A DNA stretch of 64,000 bases from an uncultured Oscillospiraceae bacterium (GTDB taxonomy: Bacteria > Bacillota > Clostridia > Oscillospirales > Oscillospiraceae), in assembly GCA_934591745.1 (NCBI GenBank), contig CAKTPQ010000003.1, forward strand, positions 1 through 64,000, written 5' to 3'. This document shows positions 1 to 7,186 of the stretch, one piece after another. Position numbers and translations under genes: made by a program. The notes under the pieces are model-generated. The model ran no database searches and was not told the DNA's origin. It saw only the letters and a list, made by a program, of their open reading frames with translations. The first letter of the stretch is position 1; every line of letters starts with the position of its first letter.

Positions 1-99
1 TCTGTCCAGACAGTCAGCGTCACCCGCAATTTCTTTGGTCAGCAGACAGTGGAAGCGCTGCTGCTGGAACTGATCCGCGCCCATATGCAGCCGGTGTAG
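1..99 (+). CDS. C-terminal end of a small protein upstream of the recombinase (partial)
   Basis: The last 32 codons of a plus-strand frame enter from the left edge and stop at TAG 97-99. The visible tail contains VSVTRNFFGQQTVEALLLEL. It resembles in general form the short accessory ORFs found directly upstream of large serine recombinases in Firmicute elements, but I cannot name it. The stop lies 33 bp before the recombinase start, so the two are probably co-transcribed. Confidence 0.45.
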   Translation, partial: SVQTVSVTRNFFGQQTVEALLLELIRAHMQPV

Positions 100-132
100 G
101 TCTGTGCACAGTCCGGGGAAAGGAGGGGCCTT

Positions 133-1683
133 ATGGATGTACGGCCGCTGCCCGCCGCGCTGTACTGCCGCCTGTCCCGGGAGGACGGCGACCGCGTGGA
201 GAGCGATTCCATCGCCAACCAGCGAAAGCTGCTGGAGACGTATATCGAAGATCACCCGGAGCTGACTGCGGCGGCGTGTTATGCCGACGACGGCTATACC
301 GGCACGAATTTTCAGCGCCCCGCCTTTCAGCGGATGCTGCGGGACATGGAGAACGGGCGTATCCGCTGTGTGCTGGTGAAGGACCTGTCCCGCTTTGGCC
401 GCGACTACATCGAAACAGGCCGCTATCTGGAGCGCTGGCTGCCGGAGCACGGCGTGCGGTTCATTGCCGTTGCGGACAATATCGACAGTGAGCGCGGCGC
501 CTACGACATGATGATGCCGCTGAAGAACCTGTTCAACACCCAGTATGCCCGCGACATCTCCCAGAAGGTCAAAAGCTCCCTCCACGCCAAGCAGCAGCGG
601 GGCGAGTTCATCGGGGCCTTCGCCAGCTACGGCTACTGCAAGGATCCGCAGAACCACAACCGATTGATCATCGACCCGCCCGCTGCGGAGGTGGTGCGGC
701 GCATCTTTACCCTGTTTGAAAATGGAATGGGAAAGATACGTATTGCCAAGCAGCTGAACGAGGAAGGCATCCCCTGCCCCAGCGAGTACAAGCGACTCAC
801 TGGCGAAAAATACCGCAACAACCACCGGCTGGAAACCACCACCTACTGGACATATGCCACCATCCACCGTATCCTGCAAAACGAGATGTACATCGGGAAT
901 ATGGAGCAGGGACGGGATGACCGACTCCAAATGCACGGGAAAGCCAAGCGAAAGGAGCGCTCCCAGTGGATGGTGGTATCCGGCACGCACCAGCCGATCA
1001 TCGAGAAAGACCAGTGGCAGCGGGTACAGGCCCTGCTGAACACCAACGCTCGCACGCCGGATTTTCAGCAGAACGTCAGCCCTTTTGCGGGCTTTCTCAA
1101 GTGCGGCGACTGCGGACGAGCCATGGTCAAGACCACCTGGGGCGGTAAGACATTCTACACTTGCGGCTCGTACAAGCGCTATGGCGCCTCCGTGTGCAGC
1201 AAGCACTACATCGCCCATGATGTGCTGGTGCAGGTGGTGCTGGACGACCTGAACCAACTCATTGCCGGCGTGGAAAACCTCCGCCAGCTGGCGCAGCAGG
1301 GTGCGGCAAAGCGCCCGCGCTCCGGAACCGATCAGCCGCAAAAGCTGGAAGCTGCCCTGCAGCGCATCCAGCGCCGTCGCCAAAGTGCCTATGAGGACTG
1401 TCAGGATGCGCTGATCTCCAAAGAGGATTACCTCCGCTACCGCGCCGACTACGACGCGCAGGAGCAGGCGCTGCAAGCCCAGCTGGACAAGCTGCGCAGT
1501 ACGGCGCAGGACGGCCCGCTGTCCATGCCATGGGTGAAGGAGCTGTTGGCGCTGGGGCATCTGACGGAGCTGGATCGTCCCACAGTGGCCGCCGTCATCC
1601 GGGAGATCCGTGTTTACGAGGGAAACCGCATGGAGATCGACTATCTGCTCCCAGAGACGTGCCGCGCACGGCTGGAAAAATAG
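133..1683 (+). CDS. large serine recombinase (site-specific integrase)
   Basis: This 516-aa protein has the order of the large serine recombinases. An N-terminal resolvase catalytic domain spans about residues 8-155, with the nucleophile Ser15 in YCRLS and the conserved stretch KDLSRFGRDYIETGRYLE. A recombinase domain follows at about 165-285. A zinc ribbon lies at about 322-365, with CGDC and a second Cys pair, followed by a charged coiled-coil tail. It is full length for the family and no key residue is missing. ATG 133 follows an AAAGGAGGGG ribosome site at 119-128. It catalyses integration and excision of the element by staggered 2-bp cuts through a 5' phosphoserine link. A hairpin terminator follows at 1694-1735. 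It ends about 325 bp from the interrupted deacetylase, as expected for an integrase next to an attachment junction. Confidence 0.95.
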   Translation: MDVRPLPAALYCRLSREDGDRVESDSIANQRKLLETYIEDHPELTAAACYADDGYTGTNFQRPAFQRMLRDMENGRIRCVLVKDLSRFGRDYIETGRYLERWLPEHGVRFIAVADNIDSERGAYDMMMPLKNLFNTQYARDISQKVKSSLHAKQQRGEFIGAFASYGYCKDPQNHNRLIIDPPAAEVVRRIFTLFENGMGKIRIAKQLNEEGIPCPSEYKRLTGEKYRNNHRLETTTYWTYATIHRILQNEMYIGNMEQGRDDRLQMHGKAKRKERSQWMVVSGTHQPIIEKDQWQRVQALLNTNARTPDFQQNVSPFAGFLKCGDCGRAMVKTTWGGKTFYTCGSYKRYGASVCSKHYIAHDVLVQVVLDDLNQLIAGVENLRQLAQQGAAKRPRSGTDQPQKLEAALQRIQRRRQSAYEDCQDALISKEDYLRYRADYDAQEQALQAQLDKLRSTAQDGPLSMPWVKELLALGHLTELDRPTVAAVIREIRVYEGNRMEIDYLLPETCRARLEK

Positions 1684-1693
1684 AGGTTTACAT

Positions 1694-1735
1694 AAAAACG
1701 TACAGCGGGGGTGTCACTCTGCCGTACGTTTTTTT
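1694..1735 (+). terminator. terminator of the recombinase gene
   Basis: A perfect 10-bp inverted repeat (AAAAACGTAC at 1694-1703, GTACGTTTTT at 1724-1733) ends in a run of seven T, 11 bp after the recombinase stop. Confidence 0.8.
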
Positions 1736-1786
1736 GTCGGAATGCGATACGCAGGAGTTGAAAGGGGATGGAACTCTCTGCTCGTT

Positions 1787-1815
1787 TTGCGTGACGGAAC
1801 GCGGCTCGTTATAAT
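1787..1815 (+). promoter_or_regulatory. promoter for a small RNA candidate
   Basis: A perfect -10 TATAAT (1810-1815) lies 17 bp after a weak -35 TTGCGT (1787-1792). No coding frame with a ribosome site follows; a terminator comes about 75 bp after the expected start. Confidence 0.5.
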
Positions 1816-1821
1816 AAGGGC

Positions 1822-1917
1822 ATCACATAACTGCGGTCAGCAGATCACTATCCGGCACGGCGGTGCGCCCCCTTGCGCTGCTGTGGGAAAAGACACCCCG
1901 TATGGAGTGTCTTTTTT
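1822..1917 (+). ncRNA. candidate small RNA near the element end
   Basis: Between the 17-bp-spaced promoter and the terminator at 1888-1917 lies about 96 nt without a convincing ORF. It can fold: CAGCAG near 1839 can pair with CTGCTG near 1879, enclosing a GCAC/GTGC hairpin. It lacks the SRP RNA tetraloop region and matches no RNA family I know. It could instead be a decayed leader. Confidence 0.35.
1888..1917 (+). terminator. terminator after the small RNA candidate
   Basis: AAAAGACAC (1888-1896) pairs with GTGTCTTTT (1907-1915), followed by further T. Confidence 0.75.
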
Positions 1918-1924
1918 GCATTGG

Positions 1925-2209
1925 TTACAAAATCAAAACCTCCGGCTTAGCCGGAGGTTTTGATTTTCCGGGAAAAGAAGGAACCGGCCGTTCCTGCCGC
2001 ACTTTCACATCACCCCACGCGGCGTCAAAGCTGATGGCGCACACCTTCTGCGTGCGCTCCACCGAGTAGATGGGCAGCTGCCGCGTGCTGGCCGCCGCGC
2101 TGACGGAGACGGGATAGTTCACCACATAGAAGATGGCCGCCGCCAGCACCAGCGCCGCGCCGCCTACCATGTACCACCGCCGCAGCAGGAACACCTTGAT
2201 CTTTTTCAT
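1925..2209 (-). pseudogene. 5' fragment of a PdaB-like sporulation polysaccharide deacetylase, cut by the element
   Basis: The 94-codon frame starts with a charged N-terminus and one membrane segment (residues about 11-31). It continues into the start of the deacetylase fold at KVCAISFDAAWGD (residues 55-67), typical of clostridial PdaB-like proteins. After Asp67 (about 2009) similarity stops and the frame runs through unrelated sequence to a stop at 1925, so most of the catalytic NodB domain is missing. The family removes N-acetyl groups from cell-wall glycan during sporulation. ATG 2207-2209 is preceded by an AAAGGGG ribosome site, and a sigma-E-like promoter lies upstream. Integration of the neighbouring element at about 2005-2012 is the simplest cause. 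The 3' part should lie left of the window. Confidence 0.75.
1929..1967. terminator. 18-bp perfect palindrome, bidirectional terminator
   Basis: AAAATCAAAACCTCCGGC (1929-1946) and its exact complement (1950-1967) enclose a 3-nt loop. A/T-rich outer arms make it usable as a rho-independent terminator on both strands. It insulates the element end from the disrupted host gene, and the minus-strand frame of that gene stops inside it. Confidence 0.8.
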
Positions 2210-2239
2210 GTTGTATCCGCCCCTTTCCGATTTTGATTT

Positions 2240-2268
2240 ATCCTATGTCCCTCGCAGCGGGAATATAT
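2240..2268 (-). promoter_or_regulatory. sigma-E-like sporulation promoter of the deacetylase fragment
   Basis: On the minus strand a -35 like ATATATT (2262-2268) is followed after 14 bp by a -10 like CATAGGAT (2240-2247). This fits the sigma-E pattern ATATT-N14-CATACANT. The predicted start lies about 25 bp before the ATG. Confidence 0.45.
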
Positions 2269-2350
2269 CCCCGCCGCCTGCCGCGGCCCGTGGGCAGACC
2301 GCCTCCGTGCTGTCCCATGAATCTGTAACGGATGCTTGACGGCGCCGGCA

Positions 2351-2379
2351 TTGTAAAGGCAGGCGATCTCCGCTAAGAT
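2351..2379 (+). promoter_or_regulatory. promoter of the NtrC-like regulator
   Basis: TTGTAA (2351-2356) is separated by 17 bp from TAAGAT (2374-2379), about 32 bp before the start codon. Confidence 0.5.
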
Positions 2380-2410
2380 ATATAAAAACGTAACAGAAGG
2401 GCGGCGGAGC

Positions 2411-4255
2411 ATGGATATTCTGCAAAGCGTGATGGATTGCTCATCTCACGCCATGTTCACCATGGACCGGCAGGGCATTGTGACACATATCAACCGGCAG
2501 GCAAAGGAGAGTTTCGGACTGTTCAACCATAGCCGCCATGCCCACCCGGCGGGCAGGCTGCTGCGGGGCGACATGGTGATCCTTGCCACCACCGCTATGG
2601 GGCAGGATGACGGTGCTCTGACGGCGGCGGAGTTGGAAACCATCGGTGTCCGCGACCGCCGGATCCGATCCGGCGACATGATCGCTGCGGTGGGGGTATT
2701 CGGCGGCGAAGGCGTCAAGCCGGTCTGCAAGTACCTGCACAGCGGCAGCGCGGATGAACTGCGGTTGGATGTGACCTTTCAGGGTGTGCCTGTCTCCGTG
2801 CAGATCGACGGTGAACAGGCAGCGGTCACGGTGCGGGAGGATGTCTATGCCATCGGTTACTTCATGTGCATTGGGCAGATGGTAGTGCTGGACCGCTACA
2901 CCAGGCAGGTAAAGTTCTGGGAGGAAAAGGGCTACTCCGCCCGCCGAGAGGGGATCGGCAATCTGCTGCGGGGCGGCGGCTATATCGCCAAAAGTCCGGA
3001 GCAGGAGATCCACGTCGCAGGCTACCACTTCCGGGATTTTTTTGAGGGTGCGCTGTTTGAGGAGCATCTGCAAAAGGTGCTGACAGGGGAGGTGGCCAGC
3101 TTTGTAGATATGCCCTATGAGATCAACGGCTCGGCACTGTCCGCTTCCATCCTGCCCATGCGTGGCGGCGATGGGGAAATTTCCGGTGCCATCGTCAAAT
3201 TCCGCAACGTGGAGGATCTGAAGACCTCCATCATCGAGCGCAATACCGCTATTGCGGCGGCGGAACGGAAGTATCGGGAGACAGAGCGTGTCGCTGCCTC
3301 AGATGTCAGCGGCGAGATGCTTTCGGCGGCGGGTGATTCCGCCGTCATGCGGGCGCTGCGCCGCCGTGCGTACCGGCTGAGTCAGATGGACTGCAGCATC
3401 CTGCTGACCGGTGAGCCGGGCACGGGCAGATCCGCGCTGGCACAGGACATCGCCCGTGTGCAGCCCCGGCGCGGCCCGTTTGTGAAGGCGGACTGCTCCG
3501 CCATGGCCCCTGCCGCAATGGAGGAGGCGCTGTTCGGCCGCAGCGGTTTGCTGGCGGCGGCCCGCAGTGGAACGCTGTTTCTGGACGGCGTGGACCGACT
3601 GCCGCCGGGAGCGCAGGCTCGGCTCCTGCGCTGTCTGTCCGTGCTGGAGGGTACGCCGGACGTGCGGCTGTTGGCAGCTGCGGACGGCGATCTGCGCACG
3701 GCCACGGAGCAGGGGCGGTTTCGGCAGGATCTCTACTACCGCCTGTCTGCGTTTTCCCTGGAGCTGCCGCCGCTGCGGGAGCACAAGGAGGACATCTATC
3801 TCCTTGCGGGAGATCTGATCGAAAAGATCAGGCAGCGCTACGGCATACCGGAACGGTTCCTGTCCGGCGAGGCGTTCAGCAAGCTGATGAATTACGACTG
3901 GCCCGGCAATATCCGGGAGATGGAGAAAGTATTGGAGAGCGCCGTGGTGCTCTGCGATACGGACATTATTTATCCGGAGCATATCCGGCTGGACGCGGCA
4001 CCGGTGACACTGACCCTGCGGCAGCAGCTCAAACAGGCGGAACGCCGCATCCTCCAGCAGACGCTGGCGCAGTGCGGCGGCGACAGGCAGCAGGCTATGC
4101 AGCTTCGGGGTCTGTCCCACACCGTATTCTATGAAAAGCTGAAGGAGCACGGCATCCGCCGGGATGGCGGTGCCCTCTGGAGAACGGAAAATCAGTCCGG
4201 AAATCCGGAATGTGCGTCCGGATTTCCGGACAATGACAATAATTTGACAAACTAA
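2411..4255 (+). CDS. NtrC/PAS-type regulator with a degenerate AAA+ domain
   Basis: This 614-aa protein has two PAS-like sensor regions (about 5-60 and 210-280), a short coiled coil, an AAA+ domain of the sigma-54 activator type (about 310-530) and a C-terminal Fis-type helix-turn-helix (about 550-590). The AAA+ domain is altered. The Walker A lysine is Arg340 (GEPGTGRS). Walker B reads LFLDGVD, with Gly393 where the family has Glu. The GAFTGA loop is absent, with about 12 residues missing between ALFG and GTLFLDG. It is therefore unlikely to remodel sigma-54 polymerase and may act as an ATP-independent repressor or activator. It lies directly upstream of the nhaC operon, whose promoter overlaps its stop codon, so it probably regulates that operon. 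ATG 2411 is in good context (AGAAGGG at 2395-2401). Confidence 0.8.
   Translation: MDILQSVMDCSSHAMFTMDRQGIVTHINRQAKESFGLFNHSRHAHPAGRLLRGDMVILATTAMGQDDGALTAAELETIGVRDRRIRSGDMIAAVGVFGGEGVKPVCKYLHSGSADELRLDVTFQGVPVSVQIDGEQAAVTVREDVYAIGYFMCIGQMVVLDRYTRQVKFWEEKGYSARREGIGNLLRGGGYIAKSPEQEIHVAGYHFRDFFEGALFEEHLQKVLTGEVASFVDMPYEINGSALSASILPMRGGDGEISGAIVKFRNVEDLKTSIIERNTAIAAAERKYRETERVAASDVSGEMLSAAGDSAVMRALRRRAYRLSQMDCSILLTGEPGTGRSALAQDIARVQPRRGPFVKADCSAMAPAAMEEALFGRSGLLAAARSGTLFLDGVDRLPPGAQARLLRCLSVLEGTPDVRLLAAADGDLRTATEQGRFRQDLYYRLSAFSLELPPLREHKEDIYLLAGDLIEKIRQRYGIPERFLSGEAFSKLMNYDWPGNIREMEKVLESAVVLCDTDIIYPEHIRLDAAPVTLTLRQQLKQAERRILQQTLAQCGGDRQQAMQLRGLSHTVFYEKLKEHGIRRDGGALWRTENQSGNPECASGFPDNDNNLTN
4195..4231 (+). 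promoter_or_regulatory. TCCGGA palindrome array, candidate operator
   Basis: GTCCGGAAATCCGGA (4195-4209) and its exact reverse complement (4217-4231) flank a 7-bp spacer. Each arm holds two self-palindromic TCCGGA copies, four in all. It lies within the last codons of the regulator gene and ends 12 bp before the -35 of the nhaC promoter. No T-run follows, so it is not an intrinsic terminator. Best candidate binding site for the regulator encoded just upstream (inference). Confidence 0.55.
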
Positions 4256-4272
4256 ACGTATATATCTACAAT
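4244..4272 (+). promoter_or_regulatory. promoter of the nhaC-lysA operon
   Basis: A consensus -35 TTGACA (4244-4249), a 17-bp spacer and a -10 TACAAT (4267-4272). It overlaps the TAA of the upstream regulator and gives a leader of about 115 nt. Confidence 0.8.
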
Positions 4273-4392
4273 GCAAGGCAAGCGCGGCGGATGGGTATCC
4301 GGCATGCATGATCTCCTCTGCTGCATATGGATCGGGTGTGGGCAGTCCACGCCTGCAAAACGACTTGTGTATGTGAAAGAGAGGTACGCATT

Positions 4393-6087
4393 ATGAGGAA
4401 GTCTTTCGGCAGAAAACGGCCTTTCAGACGGACGCTGGTGCTCACACTTGTGATGCTGGCAGCGGTCTTTCTGTTCGGCACCTTTGCATTTGCCACCGGT
4501 GACGGCGCCGCTGACGGCGCGGCGCATTTTGTCGGCACCGCCTGGGCGCTGCTGCCGCCGCTGGTGGCTATCGTGCTGGCGTTCCTGACAAAGGAGGTCT
4601 ATTCCTCCCTGTTCGCGGGATGCCTTGTGGGCGCCATGCTGGTAACGAATTTCGACCCGTGGGGCGTGTTTGAAACACTGTTCCTGACGCTGATGGACAA
4701 CATCGACCTGAAAATATTCTTCTTCGATGTGCTGCTGGGCACCATCGTGATCCTGTTTGCCCGCTCCGGCGGCTCCCGCGCCTTCGGCGACTGGGCCGCC
4801 CGCTGGATCAAGTCCAAGAAAAGCGCGCTGGTGATGACCTCCGTGCTGGGCTGCCTGATCTTTCTGGACGACTATTTCAACTGTCTGACGGTGGGCACCA
4901 TCATGATGCCCATTACCGACCGGTTCAAGGTGTCCCGCGCCAAGCTGGCCTACATGATCGACGCCACCGCCGCGCCCATCTGCATCATCGCGCCCATCAG
5001 CTCCTGGGCCGCCGCCGTGGCCTCCTATATCCCGGACGAGTACACCACCACGGTCAACGGCTTCACGCTGTTCGTGCAGGCGATCCCCTATAACTTTTAC
5101 GCGCTGCTGACGCTGGTGATGGTGTTCGGCACGGCCCTGATGGCAAAGGATTATGGTCCCATGTACGAGCACGAGGCCAACGCCGCAAAGGGCGATCTGT
5201 TCACTACCGGCGATGACTACGCCGCCGTGCAGGCCGAGGTGGCGGCTGAGACCAGCACCAAGGGCACGGTCTGGGATCTGCTGCTGCCCACGTTCTGCCT
5301 CATCGGCACCGTGGTGTGGGGCATGGTCATCCTGGGCCGCCGCAGCTGTCTGGAGGGCGACCTTCCCCTGACCCTCACCAATATATTCGCCAATACCGAT
5401 GCGCCGCTGGCACTGAGCTTCGGCTGTGTGCTGACGCTGCTGCTGATGGCCATCATGTTCATCCCCCGGAAGATCGTAGACTTCAAGGGCTATGTGGACA
5501 GCTATGTGGAGGGCTTCAAGCTGATGATCCCCGCGCTGCTGGTGTTGACCTTCGCCTGGGGCCTGAAGGCCTTTGTGGGTATGCTGGATGTCTCCTCCTT
5601 CGTGCAGGGCATCTTTGCAGGCCGCGAGGCGCTGACCACACTGTTCCCCATGTTCATGTTCCTGATGGGCGGCGTTCTGGCGTTTGCCACCGGCACCAGC
5701 TGGGGCACCATGGGTATCCTCATTCCCGTGGCCGTACCCATCTTTGCCGCGGATACCACCTCCAACAGCATGCTGGTCATCGTGATCGCCTCCATCTGTG
5801 CCGGCGCCATCATGGGCGACCACTGCTCTCCCATTTCCGATACCACCATCATGAGTTCCACCGGCGCACAGTGCAACCACATCAATCACGTCAAGACCCA
5901 GATGTACTACGGCCTGACGGTCAGCGCCGACTGCGTGATCTGCTACATTCTGGCGGCGGTCATGAAGACGCCGTGGATCCCTCTGGCCATCGGCGTGGCG
6001 CTGGTGATCGCGGAGATACTGGTGTTCAACCGCCTGACGGCGAAAAAATACGCCGCCAAGGCTGCGCAGACGGCGGATAAGATCTGA
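4393..6087 (+). CDS. Na+/H+ antiporter, NhaC family
   Basis: A 564-aa polytopic membrane protein with about 11-12 hydrophobic segments. It carries the NhaC-family stretches LDDYFNCLTVGTIMMP, ATAAPICIIAPISSW, ATGTSWGTMGILIPVAVPI and GDHCSPISDTTIMSS, where conserved polar residues line the transport path. The frame is open from 4327, but ATG 4393 is preferred. It has AAAGAGAGG 8 bp upstream, and the protein then begins with a basic tail and a membrane segment. The family exchanges external protons for internal sodium or, in relatives, organic anions or amines. It is the first gene of an operon with a C39-like peptidase, a small membrane protein and lysA. The exact substrate cannot be read from sequence. 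Confidence 0.88.
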   Translation: MRKSFGRKRPFRRTLVLTLVMLAAVFLFGTFAFATGDGAADGAAHFVGTAWALLPPLVAIVLAFLTKEVYSSLFAGCLVGAMLVTNFDPWGVFETLFLTLMDNIDLKIFFFDVLLGTIVILFARSGGSRAFGDWAARWIKSKKSALVMTSVLGCLIFLDDYFNCLTVGTIMMPITDRFKVSRAKLAYMIDATAAPICIIAPISSWAAAVASYIPDEYTTTVNGFTLFVQAIPYNFYALLTLVMVFGTALMAKDYGPMYEHEANAAKGDLFTTGDDYAAVQAEVAAETSTKGTVWDLLLPTFCLIGTVVWGMVILGRRSCLEGDLPLTLTNIFANTDAPLALSFGCVLTLLLMAIMFIPRKIVDFKGYVDSYVEGFKLMIPALLVLTFAWGLKAFVGMLDVSSFVQGIFAGREALTTLFPMFMFLMGGVLAFATGTSWGTMGILIPVAVPIFAADTTSNSMLVIVIASICAGAIMGDHCSPISDTTIMSSTGAQCNHINHVKTQMYYGLTVSADCVICYILAAVMKTPWIPLAIGVALVIAEILVFNRLTAKKYAAKAAQTADKI

Positions 6088-6101
6088 AAAAGGAGCCGCG
6101 T

Positions 6102-6707
6102 ATGAAAAAGATCGATGTTCCCTATCTGGACCAGTCAGGGCAGGCGCCCACCGGCTGCGAGAGCGTTTCGGCGGTGATGCTGCTGCGCTATCTGGGCTAT
6201 CCGGTGACCATTCCCGATTTTCTGGATCATGTGCTGGAGCGCGGCGTTTTTGAAAAGCGCGGCGATGAGCTGTGGGGTTCCGACCCGCGCCAGTGCTTTG
6301 TGGGCGACCCCCGGGACCCGGAGGCGCTGGGCTGCTACGCGCCGGTGATGGTCAAGGCGCTGCGCCGCGTGGCCGGCGAGCGGTACGATGTGGTGGACGA
6401 GACCGGCACGGAGATCGACGAGCTGTGCCGCCGCTACATAGACAACGGCATGCCGGTGCTGCTGTGGTGCAGCATCAACATGCGTCCCACCGTGAATGGC
6501 CCCTGGTACCGGCTGATCCCCTCTGGCCAGCCGTTCATGTGGGTGTCCAACGAGCACTGCCTGCTGCTGGTGGGCTATGACGAGGAGCACTATGTCTGCA
6601 ACGATCCGTGGGACAACAACGGTGTGGTAGCCTACCCCCGCCGCACCATGTGGGAGCGGCACCGGGAGCAGGGCATGCAGGCCGTGGGTCTGAGGGCGCG
6701 GGCATGA
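6102..6707 (+). CDS. C39-like (papain-fold) cysteine peptidase family protein
   Basis: A 201-aa protein of the peptidase_C39_2 type. Cys19 sits in the helix-starting motif TGCESVSAVMLLRYLGY, His152 in NEHCLLLVGYD, and Asn167/Asp168 in CNDPWDN, so the catalytic set looks intact. There is no signal peptide or membrane segment, so it is probably cytosolic unless exported by another route. It starts 14 bp after the antiporter gene with a GGAG site and ends with ATGA overlapping the next start, so the three genes are translated together. Relatives are mostly uncharacterised; the substrate is unknown. Confidence 0.7.
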   Translation: MKKIDVPYLDQSGQAPTGCESVSAVMLLRYLGYPVTIPDFLDHVLERGVFEKRGDELWGSDPRQCFVGDPRDPEALGCYAPVMVKALRRVAGERYDVVDETGTEIDELCRRYIDNGMPVLLWCSINMRPTVNGPWYRLIPSGQPFMWVSNEHCLLLVGYDEEHYVCNDPWDNNGVVAYPRRTMWERHREQGMQAVGLRARA

Positions 6708-7186
6708 CGGGCACGGGACTGCTTGCGGCAACGCGGATCATCCTGCTGTGTCTGACCGCCTATTTCGGCGTGGCGTACAGCATCGTCAAGGCGCTGGAGA
6801 TGTTTACGGTCTACATTCCCTTTTCCGGCGCTATGGCGGACGGCGGTGTGTATTCCCGGCGGGATCACCGGCGCCTGCTGACCGGGCGCTGGATACCGCT
6901 GCTGGTCATCCTGCTGCTCTCCTCGGCGCTGACGGCCTATCTGACATGGCGGACCTTCCCCGTAGGCGCCTATGCGGTGGGCATCTGCCTGGTGCTGGGC
7001 GTGGCCATGTTCCTGCGGGGCAGCCGGGACCGCGTGGCGCTGTACCAGCGGTTCGTCCGCCAATACCGCGACTTTATGGACAAAGAGAAGTTCTGCCGCG
7101 TGCTGGAGAGCAAGTACGGCATGACGCTGGCAGAGCTGTCCTCTTACAAAGGAGGAAACGCCTATGGCAGAAATGCTGCACAATAA
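6704..7186 (+). CDS. small membrane protein, function unknown
   Basis: A 160-aa protein. ATG 6704 overlaps the TGA of the upstream gene (ATGA), indicating translational coupling. Hydrophobic segments at about residues 6-30 and, as a closely spaced pair, 64-105 are followed by a soluble, charged C-terminal part. I do not recognise the family. Its last 23 bp overlap the start of lysA, whose ribosome site (AAAGGAGG near 7148) lies inside this gene. The tight packing ties it to the antiporter and decarboxylase. Confidence 0.6.
   Translation: MTGTGLLAATRIILLCLTAYFGVAYSIVKALEMFTVYIPFSGAMADGGVYSRRDHRRLLTGRWIPLLVILLLSSALTAYLTWRTFPVGAYAVGICLVLGVAMFLRGSRDRVALYQRFVRQYRDFMDKEKFCRVLESKYGMTLAELSSYKGGNAYGRNAAQ

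Larger units (their letters stand above)
1..2011. mobile_element. right end of an integrated element (serine-recombinase type), left end outside window
   Basis: The segment holds a small partial ORF, a large serine recombinase and a block of terminators. It abuts the interrupted 5' part of a PdaB-like gene that reads in the opposite direction. In known elements of this class (Tn4451/Tn916-like hybrids, phages, ICEs) the large serine recombinase lies at one end and integrates at a short core, often inside a gene. The right boundary is placed where deacetylase similarity stops, near 2005-2012. It is an estimate because the left junction is not in the window and no repeated core can be compared. 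Cargo lies to the left and is not visible. Confidence 0.6.

Noticed and set aside
1822..1917. SRP (4.5S/scRNA) gene
   Set aside because: It has a similar length and a promoter, but the conserved apical motif with GGAAG tetraloop surroundings is not present.
4195..4231. Intrinsic terminator after the NtrC-like regulator
   Set aside because: The stem is strong but has no T-run on either strand and lies before the stop codon, so an operator is more likely.
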